A DNA stretch of 64,000 bases. Origin: Phycisphaeraceae bacterium. Lineage in GTDB: Bacteria; Planctomycetota; Phycisphaerae; Phycisphaerales; Phycisphaeraceae. Position 1 is the stretch's first letter; the number at the start of each line of letters is the position of its first letter. Below the pieces are notes generated by a model. The model saw only the letters and a program-made list of their open reading frames with translations, did no database searches and was not told the origin of the DNA. Shown one piece after another: positions 36,792 through 45,851 of this stretch. The position numbers and the translations under genes were made by a program. The stretch is taken from assembly GCA_020851465.1 (NCBI GenBank), contig JADZCR010000017.1:124001-188000 (forward strand). Reading direction: 5' to 3'.

Positions 36792-37652
36792 ATGAAGTAT
36801 CGTCTTATTGGTATTGATCTCGACGGCACACTGTTGAACCGTTCAGGCAGGCCGTCACCTGAAAACCTCGCAGCCATACGCGCGGCGCGCGATGCCGGCG
36901 CGATCGTTGTACCCTGCACCGGGCGGGCGTGGATCGAGTCGAAGAAGGCTCTGGCGGAACTGGTATCGCTGGAGATCGGCGTCTTTGTCGGCGGGGCGGC
37001 AGTGTCGAGCATACAGACCGGCACAATGCTGGATATTTCCACCATCGAACCCTACCTGGCGATGGAACTGGTGCAGTATCTGTGGGACTTACCTGAAGCG
37101 GTGCTGGCGTTCAGGGATTTCAACAGTGTCGGGCATGATTATCTGGTTACAGGTGCCGGCTCGCTGAGCGCGAACACCGAGTGGTGGTTTCAAGCCACCA
37201 AAGCCCGTGTGCAGTTCCAACGTGATCTCACCCCCGCTGATCTGCACCACACGCTGCGTGTGGGTATTGTCGCCACCGAGTCACGGATGAACGAAGTGAC
37301 CGCACGGCTGCGTCGTGACTTTGCCGGCCGGATCGTGATGCAGAGTTTTCAGGCGGTGCAGATGCCTGATCCAGCCGAGAGTGTGCATGTGTTGGAGATT
37401 TTCGGGTGGGGCGTGGACAAATGGCGAGGCCTGCGCTGGATCGCTGACCAGCACATGATCGGATCTTCAGAGGTTGCAGTGATCGGTGATGAGGTCAACG
37501 ACCTGGCGATGATGCAGAGTGCCGGCTGCGCCATCGCCATGGGTAACGCCATTGATGCCGTCAAAGCGATCGCGCGACATACCACACGGGATTGCGATCA
37601 ACATGGCGTCGCCCACGCTCTTGAGCGGTTGATCAAGGGTGAGTGGGGATGA
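36792..37652 (+). CDS. Cof-type HAD-IIB phosphatase
   Basis: Haloacid-dehalogenase-fold phosphatase of 286 residues acting on sugar phosphates or similar. Motif I is IGIDLDGTLLN with the nucleophile Asp, motif II follows in PCTGR, motif III is Lys in the DKWRGLRW region, and motif IV is IGDEVNDLAMM. The large C2 cap lies between. The C-terminal AGCAIAMGNAIDAVK is typical of the family. The substrate cannot be predicted. Confidence 0.9.
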   Translation: MKYRLIGIDLDGTLLNRSGRPSPENLAAIRAARDAGAIVVPCTGRAWIESKKALAELVSLEIGVFVGGAAVSSIQTGTMLDISTIEPYLAMELVQYLWDLPEAVLAFRDFNSVGHDYLVTGAGSLSANTEWWFQATKARVQFQRDLTPADLHHTLRVGIVATESRMNEVTARLRRDFAGRIVMQSFQAVQMPDPAESVHVLEIFGWGVDKWRGLRWIADQHMIGSSEVAVIGDEVNDLAMMQSAGCAIAMGNAIDAVKAIARHTTRDCDQHGVAHALERLIKGEWG

Positions 37653-37745
37653 AGTTGATGCGAGTCCGCCGCCGCGGTCGGAGTCCATTACACGCATGCT
37701 CGTCAAAGCATGTACGTATCGCGGCTGGCTGGCAGGATCAGTCGA

Positions 37746-37913
37746 TCAATAGCGAGAGCTGAGTTGCTCGTGGTTCTCGTCGCTGCCTTCCATCCAGGTT
37801 TGCACGTTCTGCGCACCGTCATGAATATCCTTGCCCACACCCTTGAAAGTGTTGCAGGCGGTGGCGGTCAGAGTCAGCAGCAGTGCGGCGATTGCGAGTA
37901 GCATTCGATTCAT
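37746..37913 (-). CDS. Entericidin EcnA/B-like lipoprotein
   Basis: Tiny lipoprotein of 55 residues. A signal peptide rich in Leu and Ala ends TATAC, with the lipidated Cys near 20, followed by NTFKGVGKDIHDGAQNVQ. That segment matches the entericidin hallmark (CNTxxGxGKDIxxxG). The start at 37913 has GGAG about nine bases upstream. Entericidins are small membrane lipoproteins described as a toxin/antidote pair in E. coli; only one is found here, so an envelope role is more likely. It lies between two plus-strand genes. Confidence 0.85.
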   Translation of the reverse strand: MNRMLLAIAALLLTLTATACNTFKGVGKDIHDGAQNVQTWMEGSDENHEQLSSRY

Positions 37914-38078
37914 GGTTATCAGCTCCATCTGTTAACGACAGGGCAGACTATCGGAACAAGCCCTTCATCCACTCGAATTCTTCTTCTCAGCGGTGTGTGA
38001 TGTTCCGATAATTATTCCTACAATCGCCAGCACGTAGGTGTCGATTCAAAATGCAACCCTCTATGAGTTTTTACAGGC

Positions 38079-39854
38079 ATGCATGAAACCCTTCTCCGTG
38101 ATCTGGCGTTGGTCATGATTGTGGCCGGTGTGGTCACCGTGGTTTTTCATATGCTCCGCCAGCCCGTTGTGTTGGGCTATATGCTCGCCGGTCTGCTGGT
38201 CAGCCCGCATACAAAATGGTTTCCGACGGTCGCCCATGAAGAAGCGGTCAGCGTACTCTCCGAATTGGGTGTGATCCTGCTCTTGTTCAGCCTTGGTATC
38301 CACTTCAGTTTTCGACGGTTGTTTTCCGTTGGAGCGACCGCGCTCGTCGCAGCGATATTTGAAATCGTGCTCATGGGCTGGCTGGGTTATGAAATTGGTA
38401 AGGCTTTCGGCTGGAAATCGATGGACAGCTTGTTTCTCGGAGCTGTTTTGTCGGTTTCATCGACGACGATCATCGTCAAGGCACTGGCGGATCTGCATTT
38501 GAGCCGTCAGTTGTTTGCCGATCTGATTTTCGGCATCCTCATCGTCGAAGACATCCTCGCCATCGCCATCATCGCTTTGCTCTCAGGTGTTGCCACCACC
38601 GGAGAATTACAGGTACGCGATGTGGCGGCAACGATGTCACAGCTTACGCTATTTTTCATCTCGGTTGTCGTGGTAGGCCTGCTGGTGGTGCCCTGGTTTA
38701 TGGACTTTATCGCTCGGTTCCGCAGCCGGGAGATGATGCTGGTTGCTTCGCTGGGTTTATGCTTCGGCGTATCTCTGCTGGCACACAACATGGGTTACAG
38801 CGTGGCGCTGGGAGCGTTTCTCATCGGCGCAGTGATCGCGGACAGTCGTCAGCACAAGCAGATCGAGGAACTCGTCGAGCCGGTGCGCGATATGTTCAGT
38901 GCGATTTTCTTTGTCGCCGTCGGCATGATGATCAACCCGTCGATGCTGCTCGAGTACACCGTGCCGATTCTGATCATCACCATCGTGGTGATCGTGGGCA
39001 AAATCATCGCGTGTTCGCTGGGCACCTTTATCACCGGACACGACGGCCGAACCTCGTTGCGCGTAGGGATGGGAGTATCGCAGATTGGTGAGTTTTCCTT
39101 CATCATCGCGCAGTTGGGGGTCGCGCATCGGGTGACCAGCGATTTTCTCTATCCCATCGTGGTGACTGTGTCGGTCATCACTACGCTGACGACGCCGTAC
39201 CTAATCAAGTATTCCGATACGTTCGTTGTGGGGATCGAGAAGATCACCCCGCAGCCGGTACGGGCGCAATTTGAGCTATACAGCCGGTGGATCGGACGAT
39301 TCCGCGGCGGGTCACAACTCGATCCGATACGCAAGACCGTTCGCCGCACGTTAATACAGATTGCCGTCAACCTGACGCTGGTCACCTGCCTGTTTGTCAT
39401 ATCACGGTACAGCGTCGGTTGGCTAGTCAGTCATGTTGAAACTCTGCGAGAGCACGAGACAGGGACGAAGACTGCGGTGTGGGTCATCGCCATGCTCTTC
39501 GCGATGCCGCTGTTGATTGCGACTTTCCGCAAGTTTCGTGCGATGGCGATGCTCATTGCGGAAATCTCAGTCACCCGCGCCGCTGCGGGTGAGCATACGG
39601 CGGTTATCCGTGCGGTCATCACCAACGTGTTGGTAGTCGCGGCGACCCTCGGCCTGGTGCTGCTGCTTATTGCACTCAGCGCGGCGATTCTTCCCCCCTG
39701 GCCGGTGATGATCGTGCTGGCGCTCGGGCTGTCAGGTCTGGTTGTGCTGATGTGGAGGCAATTCGTGAAACTCTACGCCAAGGCGCAGGTGGCTTTGCAG
39801 GCAACGCTCGAAGAAAAGCCAAGCTCCGGCGAACCCGCATCGGGTCGAGAGTGA
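38079..39854 (+). CDS. CPA2 family cation:proton antiporter (Kef/YbaL-like)
   Basis: Polytopic membrane protein of 591 residues. The first twelve helices form the sodium/proton exchanger domain, starting ALVMIVAGVVTVVFHMLRQP and LGYMLAGLLVSPHT, with LGVILLLFSLGIHFS, SVSSTTIIVKAL, and the acidic segment FGILIVEDILAIAIIALLSG, whose Glu and Asp are the probable ion site. GAFLIGAVIADS and GVSQIGEFSFIIAQLGV follow. After residue 420 there are two to four extra helices instead of the RCK/TrkA-N domain of Kef proteins, so no nucleotide-gated control is visible. Confidence 0.9.
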   Translation: MHETLLRDLALVMIVAGVVTVVFHMLRQPVVLGYMLAGLLVSPHTKWFPTVAHEEAVSVLSELGVILLLFSLGIHFSFRRLFSVGATALVAAIFEIVLMGWLGYEIGKAFGWKSMDSLFLGAVLSVSSTTIIVKALADLHLSRQLFADLIFGILIVEDILAIAIIALLSGVATTGELQVRDVAATMSQLTLFFISVVVVGLLVVPWFMDFIARFRSREMMLVASLGLCFGVSLLAHNMGYSVALGAFLIGAVIADSRQHKQIEELVEPVRDMFSAIFFVAVGMMINPSMLLEYTVPILIITIVVIVGKIIACSLGTFITGHDGRTSLRVGMGVSQIGEFSFIIAQLGVAHRVTSDFLYPIVVTVSVITTLTTPYLIKYSDTFVVGIEKITPQPVRAQFELYSRWIGRFRGGSQLDPIRKTVRRTLIQIAVNLTLVTCLFVISRYSVGWLVSHVETLREHETGTKTAVWVIAMLFAMPLLIATFRKFRAMAMLIAEISVTRAAAGEHTAVIRAVITNVLVVAATLGLVLLLIALSAAILPPWPVMIVLALGLSGLVVLMWRQFVKLYAKAQVALQATLEEKPSSGEPASGRE

Positions 39855-39884
39855 ACCGTTCTCCCGAGGCGATATGATCTTCCC

Positions 39885-40340
39885 ATGTCTGAAACCCTCC
39901 GAATCGCGATCATGCGGCTACCCGGTAACGATGATGTGCCGCTTCCCGACTATCAATCCGAACATGCAGCAGGTATGGACCTGCATGCCGCCGTCGCTGC
40001 ATCGGGTGTGACGATTCCACCCGGAGCGATCGCGCTGATTCCCTGTGGATTTGCCATGGCGGTACCTGTGGGCTACGAGGCGCAGGTTCGCCCGCGATCC
40101 GGTCTTGCCACCAAGCACGGCATCTCGATGCCCAATGCGCCGGGTACCATCGATGCCGACTACCGCGGCCAGGTGCAGGTTCCCCTGATCAACCACGGGA
40201 AGGAGCCGTTCGCCGTCACCCGTGGCATGCGGATCGCGCAGATGATCGTCAAACCTGTGCCGCGTGTCACATGGGAAGCCGTGACGGAGCTTCCTGCAAC
40301 GACACGCGGAGAGGGCGGGTTTGGGCACACGGGGAGATAA
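39885..40340 (+). CDS. dut: dUTP diphosphatase
   Basis: Homotrimeric dUTPase of 151 residues that removes dUTP and makes dUMP. All five family motifs are present: AGMDLHA (I), RPRSGLA (II), [12 protein letters not shown] (III) with the catalytic Asp, RIAQMI (IV) and the C-terminal arm [11 protein letters not shown] (V). It starts 30 bases after the antiporter and is followed three bases on by a lipoprotein gene. Confidence 0.97.
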   Translation: MSETLRIAIMRLPGNDDVPLPDYQSEHAAGMDLHAAVAASGVTIPPGAIALIPCGFAMAVPVGYEAQVRPRSGLATKHGISMPNAPGTIDADYRGQVQVPLINHGKEPFAVTRGMRIAQMIVKPVPRVTWEAVTELPATTRGEGGFGHTGR

Positions 40341-40343
40341 GGT

Positions 40344-40814
40344 TTGAAGGGCACCCTTATTCTCATCCTCGTGCTTCTCACCGGCTGCGCCGCGCGGGAG
40401 CGGCATCTCATCTGGCCGCACATGGTGGCCGTCGAGGGTGATAAGGGCCGTTTTCGTGCGGTGACGTTTGATGTGGTCGAAGGCTCGCCCGGTTTTAGCA
40501 TTCTGCTGCCCGACGAAAAAATCCTGCGATCATCAGACTTTTCAGGTCCATGGCAGGGTGAAAAGGTCATTCTTTATGACAAGGGCTTTGTGCTGCTGAC
40601 GCTTCGAGATGGTCAGGTGCGGCATGTTGATGTCGAGATTCCGCATTGGCAGCAACCAGCCATCAACGAACCTGAAATAGGCAATGCATCTGCGAGTGTC
40701 TTTTATTCCATGCCGATCACCCGCCTTCAGCTTGAGGCCCTCTTTGGTCCGCCGTTGCGCACCGAGACCCACACCAGAGGTCTGATCGTGCGATCCAATC
40801 CAGCGCATCCGTGA
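40344..40814 (+). CDS. Hypothetical lipoprotein, coupled to dut
   Basis: Predicted lipoprotein of 156 residues with a TTG start three bases after the dut stop; GGAG lies about nine bases before it. The signal is short (GTLILILVLLTGC, lipidated Cys15). The mature part has no recognised family. It reads as a beta-rich domain with two tight turns, including GEKVILYDKGFVLLTLRDGQ, and a terminal FYSMPITRLQLEALFGPP that resembles outer-membrane assembly lipoproteins only loosely. Confidence 0.65.
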   Translation: MKGTLILILVLLTGCAARERHLIWPHMVAVEGDKGRFRAVTFDVVEGSPGFSILLPDEKILRSSDFSGPWQGEKVILYDKGFVLLTLRDGQVRHVDVEIPHWQQPAINEPEIGNASASVFYSMPITRLQLEALFGPPLRTETHTRGLIVRSNPAHP

Positions 40815-40960
40815 TATCGAACACCGCGATCCGAAGCTCGATTCAGTAGTTTTGGCCTTACAGCCCGCCTCCCGCCGATGTTAACCCACTGGTGCGCGAT
40901 TCCTGCGTCATTACTGCGGGTCGCACCGTTATTACCGGACCTCCGTAAGTTGGATTTCTC

Positions 40961-43603
40961 ATGGCCAAGAAAAGCAAACCATCCCCTCGTCGTGACATCG
41001 GGGCCCATCAACTTGTGCTCTACACCCTCTGGGTCATCCTGGCTGGTTTATGGATCATGCTCGCCGCCGCGCTGGTGAGCTATGATCCAGCGGACGGCCC
41101 CGGTCTGGCGATCGCGCCGCATAACGTGCAGCCGAATAACTGGATCGGTCAGGTCGGCGCGATGCTTGCGCATCACGTTTACCTCATGGCTGGTCCGGGA
41201 GTTTGGCTGTTCATGGCGGCGTGGCTCATCGGCCTGATTTCCACCGCATGTCGTAAACCCATCACGCAGCCGGTGCTCCGACTCATCGGCATGGTCATCA
41301 TGGCCGTGATGATCAGCGCGATCATCGGACTGTCCGCGCCGGCGATCAGTGATCGTCCGGAAGGCAGCGGCGGGTTGCTGGGTATCTACATCGCCACCGA
41401 ACTTTCCCACCGGTTCAACACGCTCGGCACGCTCATCATCCTCGGCCTGATTTTTTGGGTCGGCGCAATCCTGGCGATCGATCAGATCGTGCTGGCGATA
41501 CCCTCTTACCTTGTGCGCCTCTTCCGTGCGGTACCGAAAGTTTCCATCCCTTCGCCGGTACTTGTGGGCAAGCTTCCGCTGGGCCGGTGGGGTGAACACA
41601 ACGATCTGGATGCTGAAGATGGCGAGGACACTCATGCCGACACGTTGGTGATTGATGGTCCGGTGGATGAGGATGCCGTCGCGATTCCTGAGGAAAAGGA
41701 TGAGAAAAAGAAACCGATCCGTCGCAGCGGCAAGCTGCTGGTCAAGGATGAGAAAGCAGACGAAGCTGCACTGATTCCCAGCAACAGCGACTCGGACAGC
41801 GATGCTCGTGAGGAGGACGACGCGGACGAGGAAGTCGCTGCGGAAGAAGATAGTGCTGCTGATGACGCTCCGGGTGCTTATGTCGCTGAGAAAGCGTTTG
41901 ACCCCGAAGCACTCCGCGCCAAAATCAAATCGATGCCGATCAACTTCGCGCCCAAAGCCGCCGCCAAGCCTGCGCCCGCGCGAGAGGTCGATCTGTCGGG
42001 TTACCGCTTCCCCGGCCCGGATTTGCTGGTTGAGCCCGAGAGCAGCTTCACTGATGAAATGGAAAAACTCGTCCGCGATCAGGCTGTGCTACTGGAGGAA
42101 GCACTTCAGCAGTATCGCATTGAGGGTGAGGTCGTCGGCATCGACTCCGGGCCGGTAATCACTCTTTACGAAGTTCGCCTTGCGGCCGGCACGAAAGTTT
42201 CCTCACTCTCAGCGGTTGCGAGCGACCTGGCTCGCGCACTTAAAGCCCACAATGTCCGCATCGTGCCCAACATCGTGGGTAAAGATACGGTCGGCATCGA
42301 AGTCCCCAACCAGATCAAGGAGAAAGTACGGCTCAAGGAACTGATGACCGCCAATCAGGAATCCGTCGCACGCATGACGCTTCCCATGTTCCTGGGTAAA
42401 GATGCGTCTGGTAATCCGCTGGTTGAGGACCTCGCCAAAATGCCGCACATGCTTATCGCCGGTACCACTGGTTCTGGTAAGAGCGTGTGCATGAACTCCA
42501 TCATCATGAGCTTCCTGCTCACCAAACGGCCTGATGAGCTCAAGATGGTGCTGGTCGATCCCAAAATGGTGGAGATGTCCATGTTCAAGGACATTCCGCA
42601 CCTGATGTGTCCGGTTGTCACAGAGATGGGTAAGGCAGCAGCCATCCTTGAGTGGGCTGTGACCAAGATGGATGAGCGCTACGAATTGCTCGCCGAGGCG
42701 GGCGTCCGTGACATCAGCAGCTACAACAGCCTCTCATGGGACGAGCTTAAAGAGCGACTCCAGCCGACCAACGAAGAGGAAGAAGCTCGCATCCCCAAGA
42801 AGCTCTACTCGATCGTTTTCATCATCGACGAACTGGCCGACTTGATGATGACCAACAAGGAAGTGGAGGGCTTCATCGTCCGTATCGCGCAGAAAGCTCG
42901 CGCGGTCGGCCTGCATCTGATCCTCGCCACGCAGCGCCCGCAGGCCAACGTCGTCACCGGCCTCATCAAGTCCAACATGCCTTGCCGCGTGAGCTTCAAG
43001 GTCGCGTCCGGCATGGACTCGCGCATCGTGCTTGACCAGAAAGGCGCGGAGTTATTGCTGGGGCAGGGCGACATGCTGGTGCTCACGCCGCGATCCAGCA
43101 AGCTCACCCGTGCCCAGGGCACGCTGGTGGATGACATGGAACTGCGCCGCAGCGTCAAGTTCCTCAAGGAAATCGCGGAGCAGAACTTTGAGCCGCAGCT
43201 TGTTCAGTTGCGAGCGCCGACTGCCACAGGCGCAACCGAGGATCTGGAAAAGGATCCTCTGCTCGACGAAGCAGTGAAGGTTGTCCTTCAAACCAAACGC
43301 GGCAGTGTCTCACTGCTTCAACGCAGACTGACCATCGGCTACTCCCGCGCCAGCCGTCTCATCGAACAGATGGCTGCGATGGGTCTCCTGGGTGAGTACA
43401 AAGGCTCGCAGGCGCGTGAAGTCACCATCACGCTTGAGGAATGGGAAGCAATGAAAGCTCAGGCCGAAGCCGACGCCGCTTCGACCTCCGGTGGTATTTC
43501 CGACTACGAGAAAAACGGCGGCAAGAACAAAGATTGGGCCAACGACGGCGACGAGGATGACGATGGTGTCCCCGACGAGATGGATGATGAGTTTCGACGT
43601 TAA
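40961..43603 (+). CDS. ftsK: DNA translocase FtsK/SpoIIIE
   Basis: Septal DNA pump of 880 residues. The N-terminal domain has about four membrane helices in residues 20-190. A strongly acidic linker (about 210-310) contains runs of Asp and Glu. The motor has beta-domain VLVDPKMVEMSMF, the P-loop AGTTGSGKSVCMNS, Walker B VFIIDELADLMM, and ILATQRPQANVVTGLIKSN. The C-terminal gamma domain is a winged helix for KOPS reading (SVSLLQRRLTIGYSRASRLI). All parts are intact. It precedes mraZ, an uncommon neighbour. Confidence 0.96.
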   Translation: MAKKSKPSPRRDIGAHQLVLYTLWVILAGLWIMLAAALVSYDPADGPGLAIAPHNVQPNNWIGQVGAMLAHHVYLMAGPGVWLFMAAWLIGLISTACRKPITQPVLRLIGMVIMAVMISAIIGLSAPAISDRPEGSGGLLGIYIATELSHRFNTLGTLIILGLIFWVGAILAIDQIVLAIPSYLVRLFRAVPKVSIPSPVLVGKLPLGRWGEHNDLDAEDGEDTHADTLVIDGPVDEDAVAIPEEKDEKKKPIRRSGKLLVKDEKADEAALIPSNSDSDSDAREEDDADEEVAAEEDSAADDAPGAYVAEKAFDPEALRAKIKSMPINFAPKAAAKPAPAREVDLSGYRFPGPDLLVEPESSFTDEMEKLVRDQAVLLEEALQQYRIEGEVVGIDSGPVITLYEVRLAAGTKVSSLSAVASDLARALKAHNVRIVPNIVGKDTVGIEVPNQIKEKVRLKELMTANQESVARMTLPMFLGKDASGNPLVEDLAKMPHMLIAGTTGSGKSVCMNSIIMSFLLTKRPDELKMVLVDPKMVEMSMFKDIPHLMCPVVTEMGKAAAILEWAVTKMDERYELLAEAGVRDISSYNSLSWDELKERLQPTNEEEEARIPKKLYSIVFIIDELADLMMTNKEVEGFIVRIAQKARAVGLHLILATQRPQANVVTGLIKSNMPCRVSFKVASGMDSRIVLDQKGAELLLGQGDMLVLTPRSSKLTRAQGTLVDDMELRRSVKFLKEIAEQNFEPQLVQLRAPTATGATEDLEKDPLLDEAVKVVLQTKRGSVSLLQRRLTIGYSRASRLIEQMAAMGLLGEYKGSQAREVTITLEEWEAMKAQAEADAASTSGGISDYEKNGGKNKDWANDGDEDDDGVPDEMDDEFRR

Positions 43604-44050
43604 GTTGGGATCACATTCCGAAGCGTGAGCTTTTCCCAAGCTGTAAAAACCTCTACCAGAGCAAGGGTGAATAGCCGCCGCTGGTGCGCGATTCGTTGAT
43701 CTGCGCATTTCTTGTCACTTTCTCAGTTGTCGGAAGCGGAGACGCGCTGACTCGCACCTAAATCACGAGGATACAGGCGGATTTTCAGAGAAATCTGTAC
43801 CCGTTATTTCTTTGGAATGGTCGGGGTTGCTCGGATTTTTACGCTTTTCGACACGTTTTCCACCGAGAGATTGCTACCTCGCGACGCCCTAACCCTGCGT
43901 TTTTACCCCCGATAACGCGGATTTTTCTTGTTCAGATTAAATTTTGAAGAAATTTGTCGCATTGTGTTGTGTTGTGTGGATGAGTGGGTTAAAATCCCAC
44001 ATATCAAGGACGACCGGTTGGCCACGGATGGCCAATGAGGACTTCATGGC
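43604..44050. other. Intergenic region upstream of mraZ
   Basis: 447 bases without a gene. A short AGCTT/AAGCT stem just after ftsK lacks a T run. The central part is AT-rich with T tracts and no recognisable RNA. The last 90 bases hold a promoter with MraZ-box-like repeats (separate entry). Confidence 0.55.
43965..43995 (+). promoter_or_regulatory. mraZ promoter overlapped by MraZ-box-like direct repeats
   Basis: Promoter: TTGTGT (43967-43972), 17 bases, TAAAAT (43990-43995). Direct repeats TGTTG (43965), TGTGG (43975) and TGGGT (43985) occur at exact 10-base steps, like the TGGGN repeats bound by MraZ in enterobacteria, though the first two are degenerate. They fill the space from -35 to -10, suggesting self-repression. 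Confidence 0.5.
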
Positions 44051-44524
44051 TTGGTCTTTACCGGTACATACGAGCATACGATCGACGCGAAGAATCGCCT
44101 GGCTGTACCCTCGGACATCCGGAGTCAGATTCTGGGTGAGGCTGCAAGGAATGGCAAGGGGGGCGACAGCCCGGTCTTCGTTTATATCACGCTCGGGGAG
44201 GACCAATCCTTAAACCTCTACACCGAGGCGCGATTTGAGCAGCGGTCGGCGGAGCTGGATCGCAGCGAGCTGCCAGCCGACAAGCTCCTCGAATATGAAC
44301 AGGTCATGTACAGCCTGACCGCTCGGGTGGAGATCGATCAGCAGGGACGGGTTCGACTTCCCGAACACCTGCTCGAACGCAGCGGACTCAAGTCGGAGGT
44401 GACCCTCATCGGCGTGAAGGATCATCTCGAAATCCGTGATCGCAAGCAGTGGCGTGAACGAGTGGAAAAAGTGCTCTCCGAAAATCGCAGCTTGTTGATG
44501 AATCCTCGCCGTGCGATGAAGTAG
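44051..44524 (+). CDS. mraZ: Transcriptional regulator MraZ (orphan)
   Basis: Ring-forming AbrB-like DNA-binding protein of 157 residues, normally the first gene of the division and cell-wall cluster. The two SpoVT-AbrB repeats each carry DxxGR-like motifs: EHTIDAKNRLAVPSDIR (Asp-x-Lys-x-Arg) and VEIDQQGRVRLPEHLLER. The start is TTG; a GAGGA site lies about ten bases before it. rsmH/mraW, ftsL, ftsI and the mur genes do not follow, so the protein is an orphan here. Confidence 0.93.
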   Translation: MVFTGTYEHTIDAKNRLAVPSDIRSQILGEAARNGKGGDSPVFVYITLGEDQSLNLYTEARFEQRSAELDRSELPADKLLEYEQVMYSLTARVEIDQQGRVRLPEHLLERSGLKSEVTLIGVKDHLEIRDRKQWRERVEKVLSENRSLLMNPRRAMK

Positions 44525-44557
44525 GAAGCAAACTCAAGAGTCGGCTGGATTTTCGAG

Positions 44558-44863
44558 TGACGCCGCGACAAGCGCGTCAGAAATCACAGAGGCACGCCCG
44601 CGAGCGTGCCGCGTTCAAAGGAGCTGCTGAGATTCCCGCACTCGGCGAAGGTTGAACGGACTCATGCCGCACAGCGGCTGGACTGCCGGGATGGAGCAGG
44701 CTCACGGATGAGCCGCCTAGGCTCGGTCGCCTGCATCAGTGATCGGACTCCTGCGTGAGACCCGGCCACTGGCGAACCCCAGTCGTGTTGACGGCACCTT
44801 CGCTGACTTTTTACAACCCGCCGAGTGCCCACGACCCCCGTGCTCCACACGGGGGTTTTTCTT
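44558..44863 (+). ncRNA. Candidate structured RNA (or structured mraZ 3' UTR)
   Basis: Six hairpins in 300 bases: TGACGC 44558 with GCGTCA 44574; GGCACGC 44591 with GCGTGCC 44604; CGTTCAA 44612 with TTGAACG 44652, enclosing GCTGAG/CTCGGC; GCCGC/GCGGC 44666-44678; GGCTCA/TGAGCC with tetraloop CGGA at 44699-44714; and ACTGG/CCAGT at 44768-44783. It ends in an intrinsic terminator. I could not match it to RNase P, tmRNA, SRP or 6S RNA. Confidence 0.4.
44834..44863 (+). terminator. Strong intrinsic terminator
   Basis: Perfect 9-bp stem ACCCCCGTG (44834-44842) with CACGGGGGT (44848-44856), loop CTCCA, then TTTTTCTT. Transcription is rightward from mraZ or a small RNA. Confidence 0.9.
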
Positions 44864-45120
44864 GAGTCGGATCGTCACCTACCAGCAGATCATCACCTAC
44901 AACACAAGCGTCCGGTTCAATCACGGTTTTCACAAGAATAATTGACCGCTCCTGAGGAGTGTTGCAAGTGATGATTTCGGCTGTTGTTATGAATTAGCGA
45001 AATATGCAGAACCGTCTGTCGTCGCTCTCGTATGAATAAATGAAGTCCGAATCGATGTGTGAGTTATGTGGATGGCTGGATCGATGGATGTGACGCATTG
45101 GCGCTTCTTCTTCTCCTCCG

Positions 45121-45160
45121 CCCCGCTGCCAAGGTACTCCTCTTGTCGGCGGGGTTTTTT
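45121..45160 (+). terminator. Second intrinsic terminator
   Basis: CCCCGCTG (45121-45128) pairs with CGGCGGGG (45147-45154), continued by CAAG/CTTG after one mismatch, then six Ts. It must end a rightward transcript begun after 44863, or act as a backup. Confidence 0.8.
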
Positions 45161-45255
45161 ATCTCCACCCAAAGTCCTGACTTGAAATCTGTTCATCCTG
45201 TACGGCTGGTGAGTCGTGTTGACATCGGCTCCCATCAGGGTTCCTCAATTCGCTA

Positions 45256-45711
45256 TTGTGTTTTCACTTGTCGCGTCCCGCTCTCATCTTCGGGCTGACA
45301 CTTCAGCCATTCCTTCCCGCAGTCCACCTGCTCGTGGCGATGGTTATCGTGTTTTTTGTGTCGCTGTTTCCCGCAGCTTGTGTCCGCACCATCATCAGAA
45401 ACTATTTCCGTATCGAGGTTCCCTTCGCAGAGGCGGTACAGTCCGCGGTGCTGCTCCTCGCGGTGCTGCTGGCAGCCATCCTCCTGATGCACAAGACGCT
45501 GGGTGTCAGCGCGGTATGGATAGCCGAGCACCTGGGTATGGTGGTCATTGCGCTGGTGCTGCTCAGTGGTCCGGCGGTATTCGGCACGGTCCTTCGCACC
45601 CCTGACGGCTCGCCGCTGGGACTCGGACGCGGCGCAGTGGTGACATTTCTGACGACGATCGTCTGTACCGGCATCGTCGCCCTCATCGTCATCGCCTGTC
45701 GCATATTCTGA
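45256..45711 (+). CDS. Hypothetical membrane protein
   Basis: Unrecognised protein of about 151 residues with four hydrophobic segments: the N-terminal HLLVAMVIVFFVSLFPAACV, then AVLLLAVLLAAILLM, LGMVVIALVLLSGPAVFG, and VVTFLTTIVCTGIVALIVIA. The start is uncertain: TTG at 45256, GTG at 45334 or ATG at 45340, the last cutting into the first helix. It resembles small four-helix planctomycete membrane proteins only in layout. Transcription is toward the next small protein. Confidence 0.6.
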   Translation: MCFHLSRPALIFGLTLQPFLPAVHLLVAMVIVFFVSLFPAACVRTIIRNYFRIEVPFAEAVQSAVLLLAVLLAAILLMHKTLGVSAVWIAEHLGMVVIALVLLSGPAVFGTVLRTPDGSPLGLGRGAVVTFLTTIVCTGIVALIVIACRIF

Positions 45712-45768
45712 TAAATAAGCTGAGATTCAACAGAAACGCAGCGAGAAATTCTGCGCAAAAGATTTTCA

Positions 45769-45795
45769 TTGACGGTCAGATTACCCATGTAAAAT
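45769..45795 (+). promoter_or_regulatory. Candidate promoter for the gene at 45852
   Basis: TTGACG (45769-45774), 15 bases, TAAAAT (45790-45795). The elements are good but the spacing is short. Transcription would start near 45802, with a 50-base leader and a GGGAG ribosome site. Confidence 0.4.
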
Positions 45796-45851
45796 GAGTC
45801 ATGATGTGATTCCGAGCAATCGGCAGGCTCTTTCAACACGGGAGCAACATC

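Larger units (their letters stand above)
44525..45255. other. 731-base gene-free region with hairpins and two terminators
   Basis: No convincing protein gene. The first 340 bases form a succession of hairpins ending in a strong terminator. The next 300 bases end in a second terminator, with no clear promoter or coding frame between. Short open frames on both strands lack ribosome sites and codon bias. Confidence 0.6.

Noticed and set aside
44620-44780. Fragments like a TPP (GCTGAGA) or cobalamin (GCCACTG) riboswitch
   Set aside because: The other conserved blocks and helices of both classes are missing, and no suitable gene follows.
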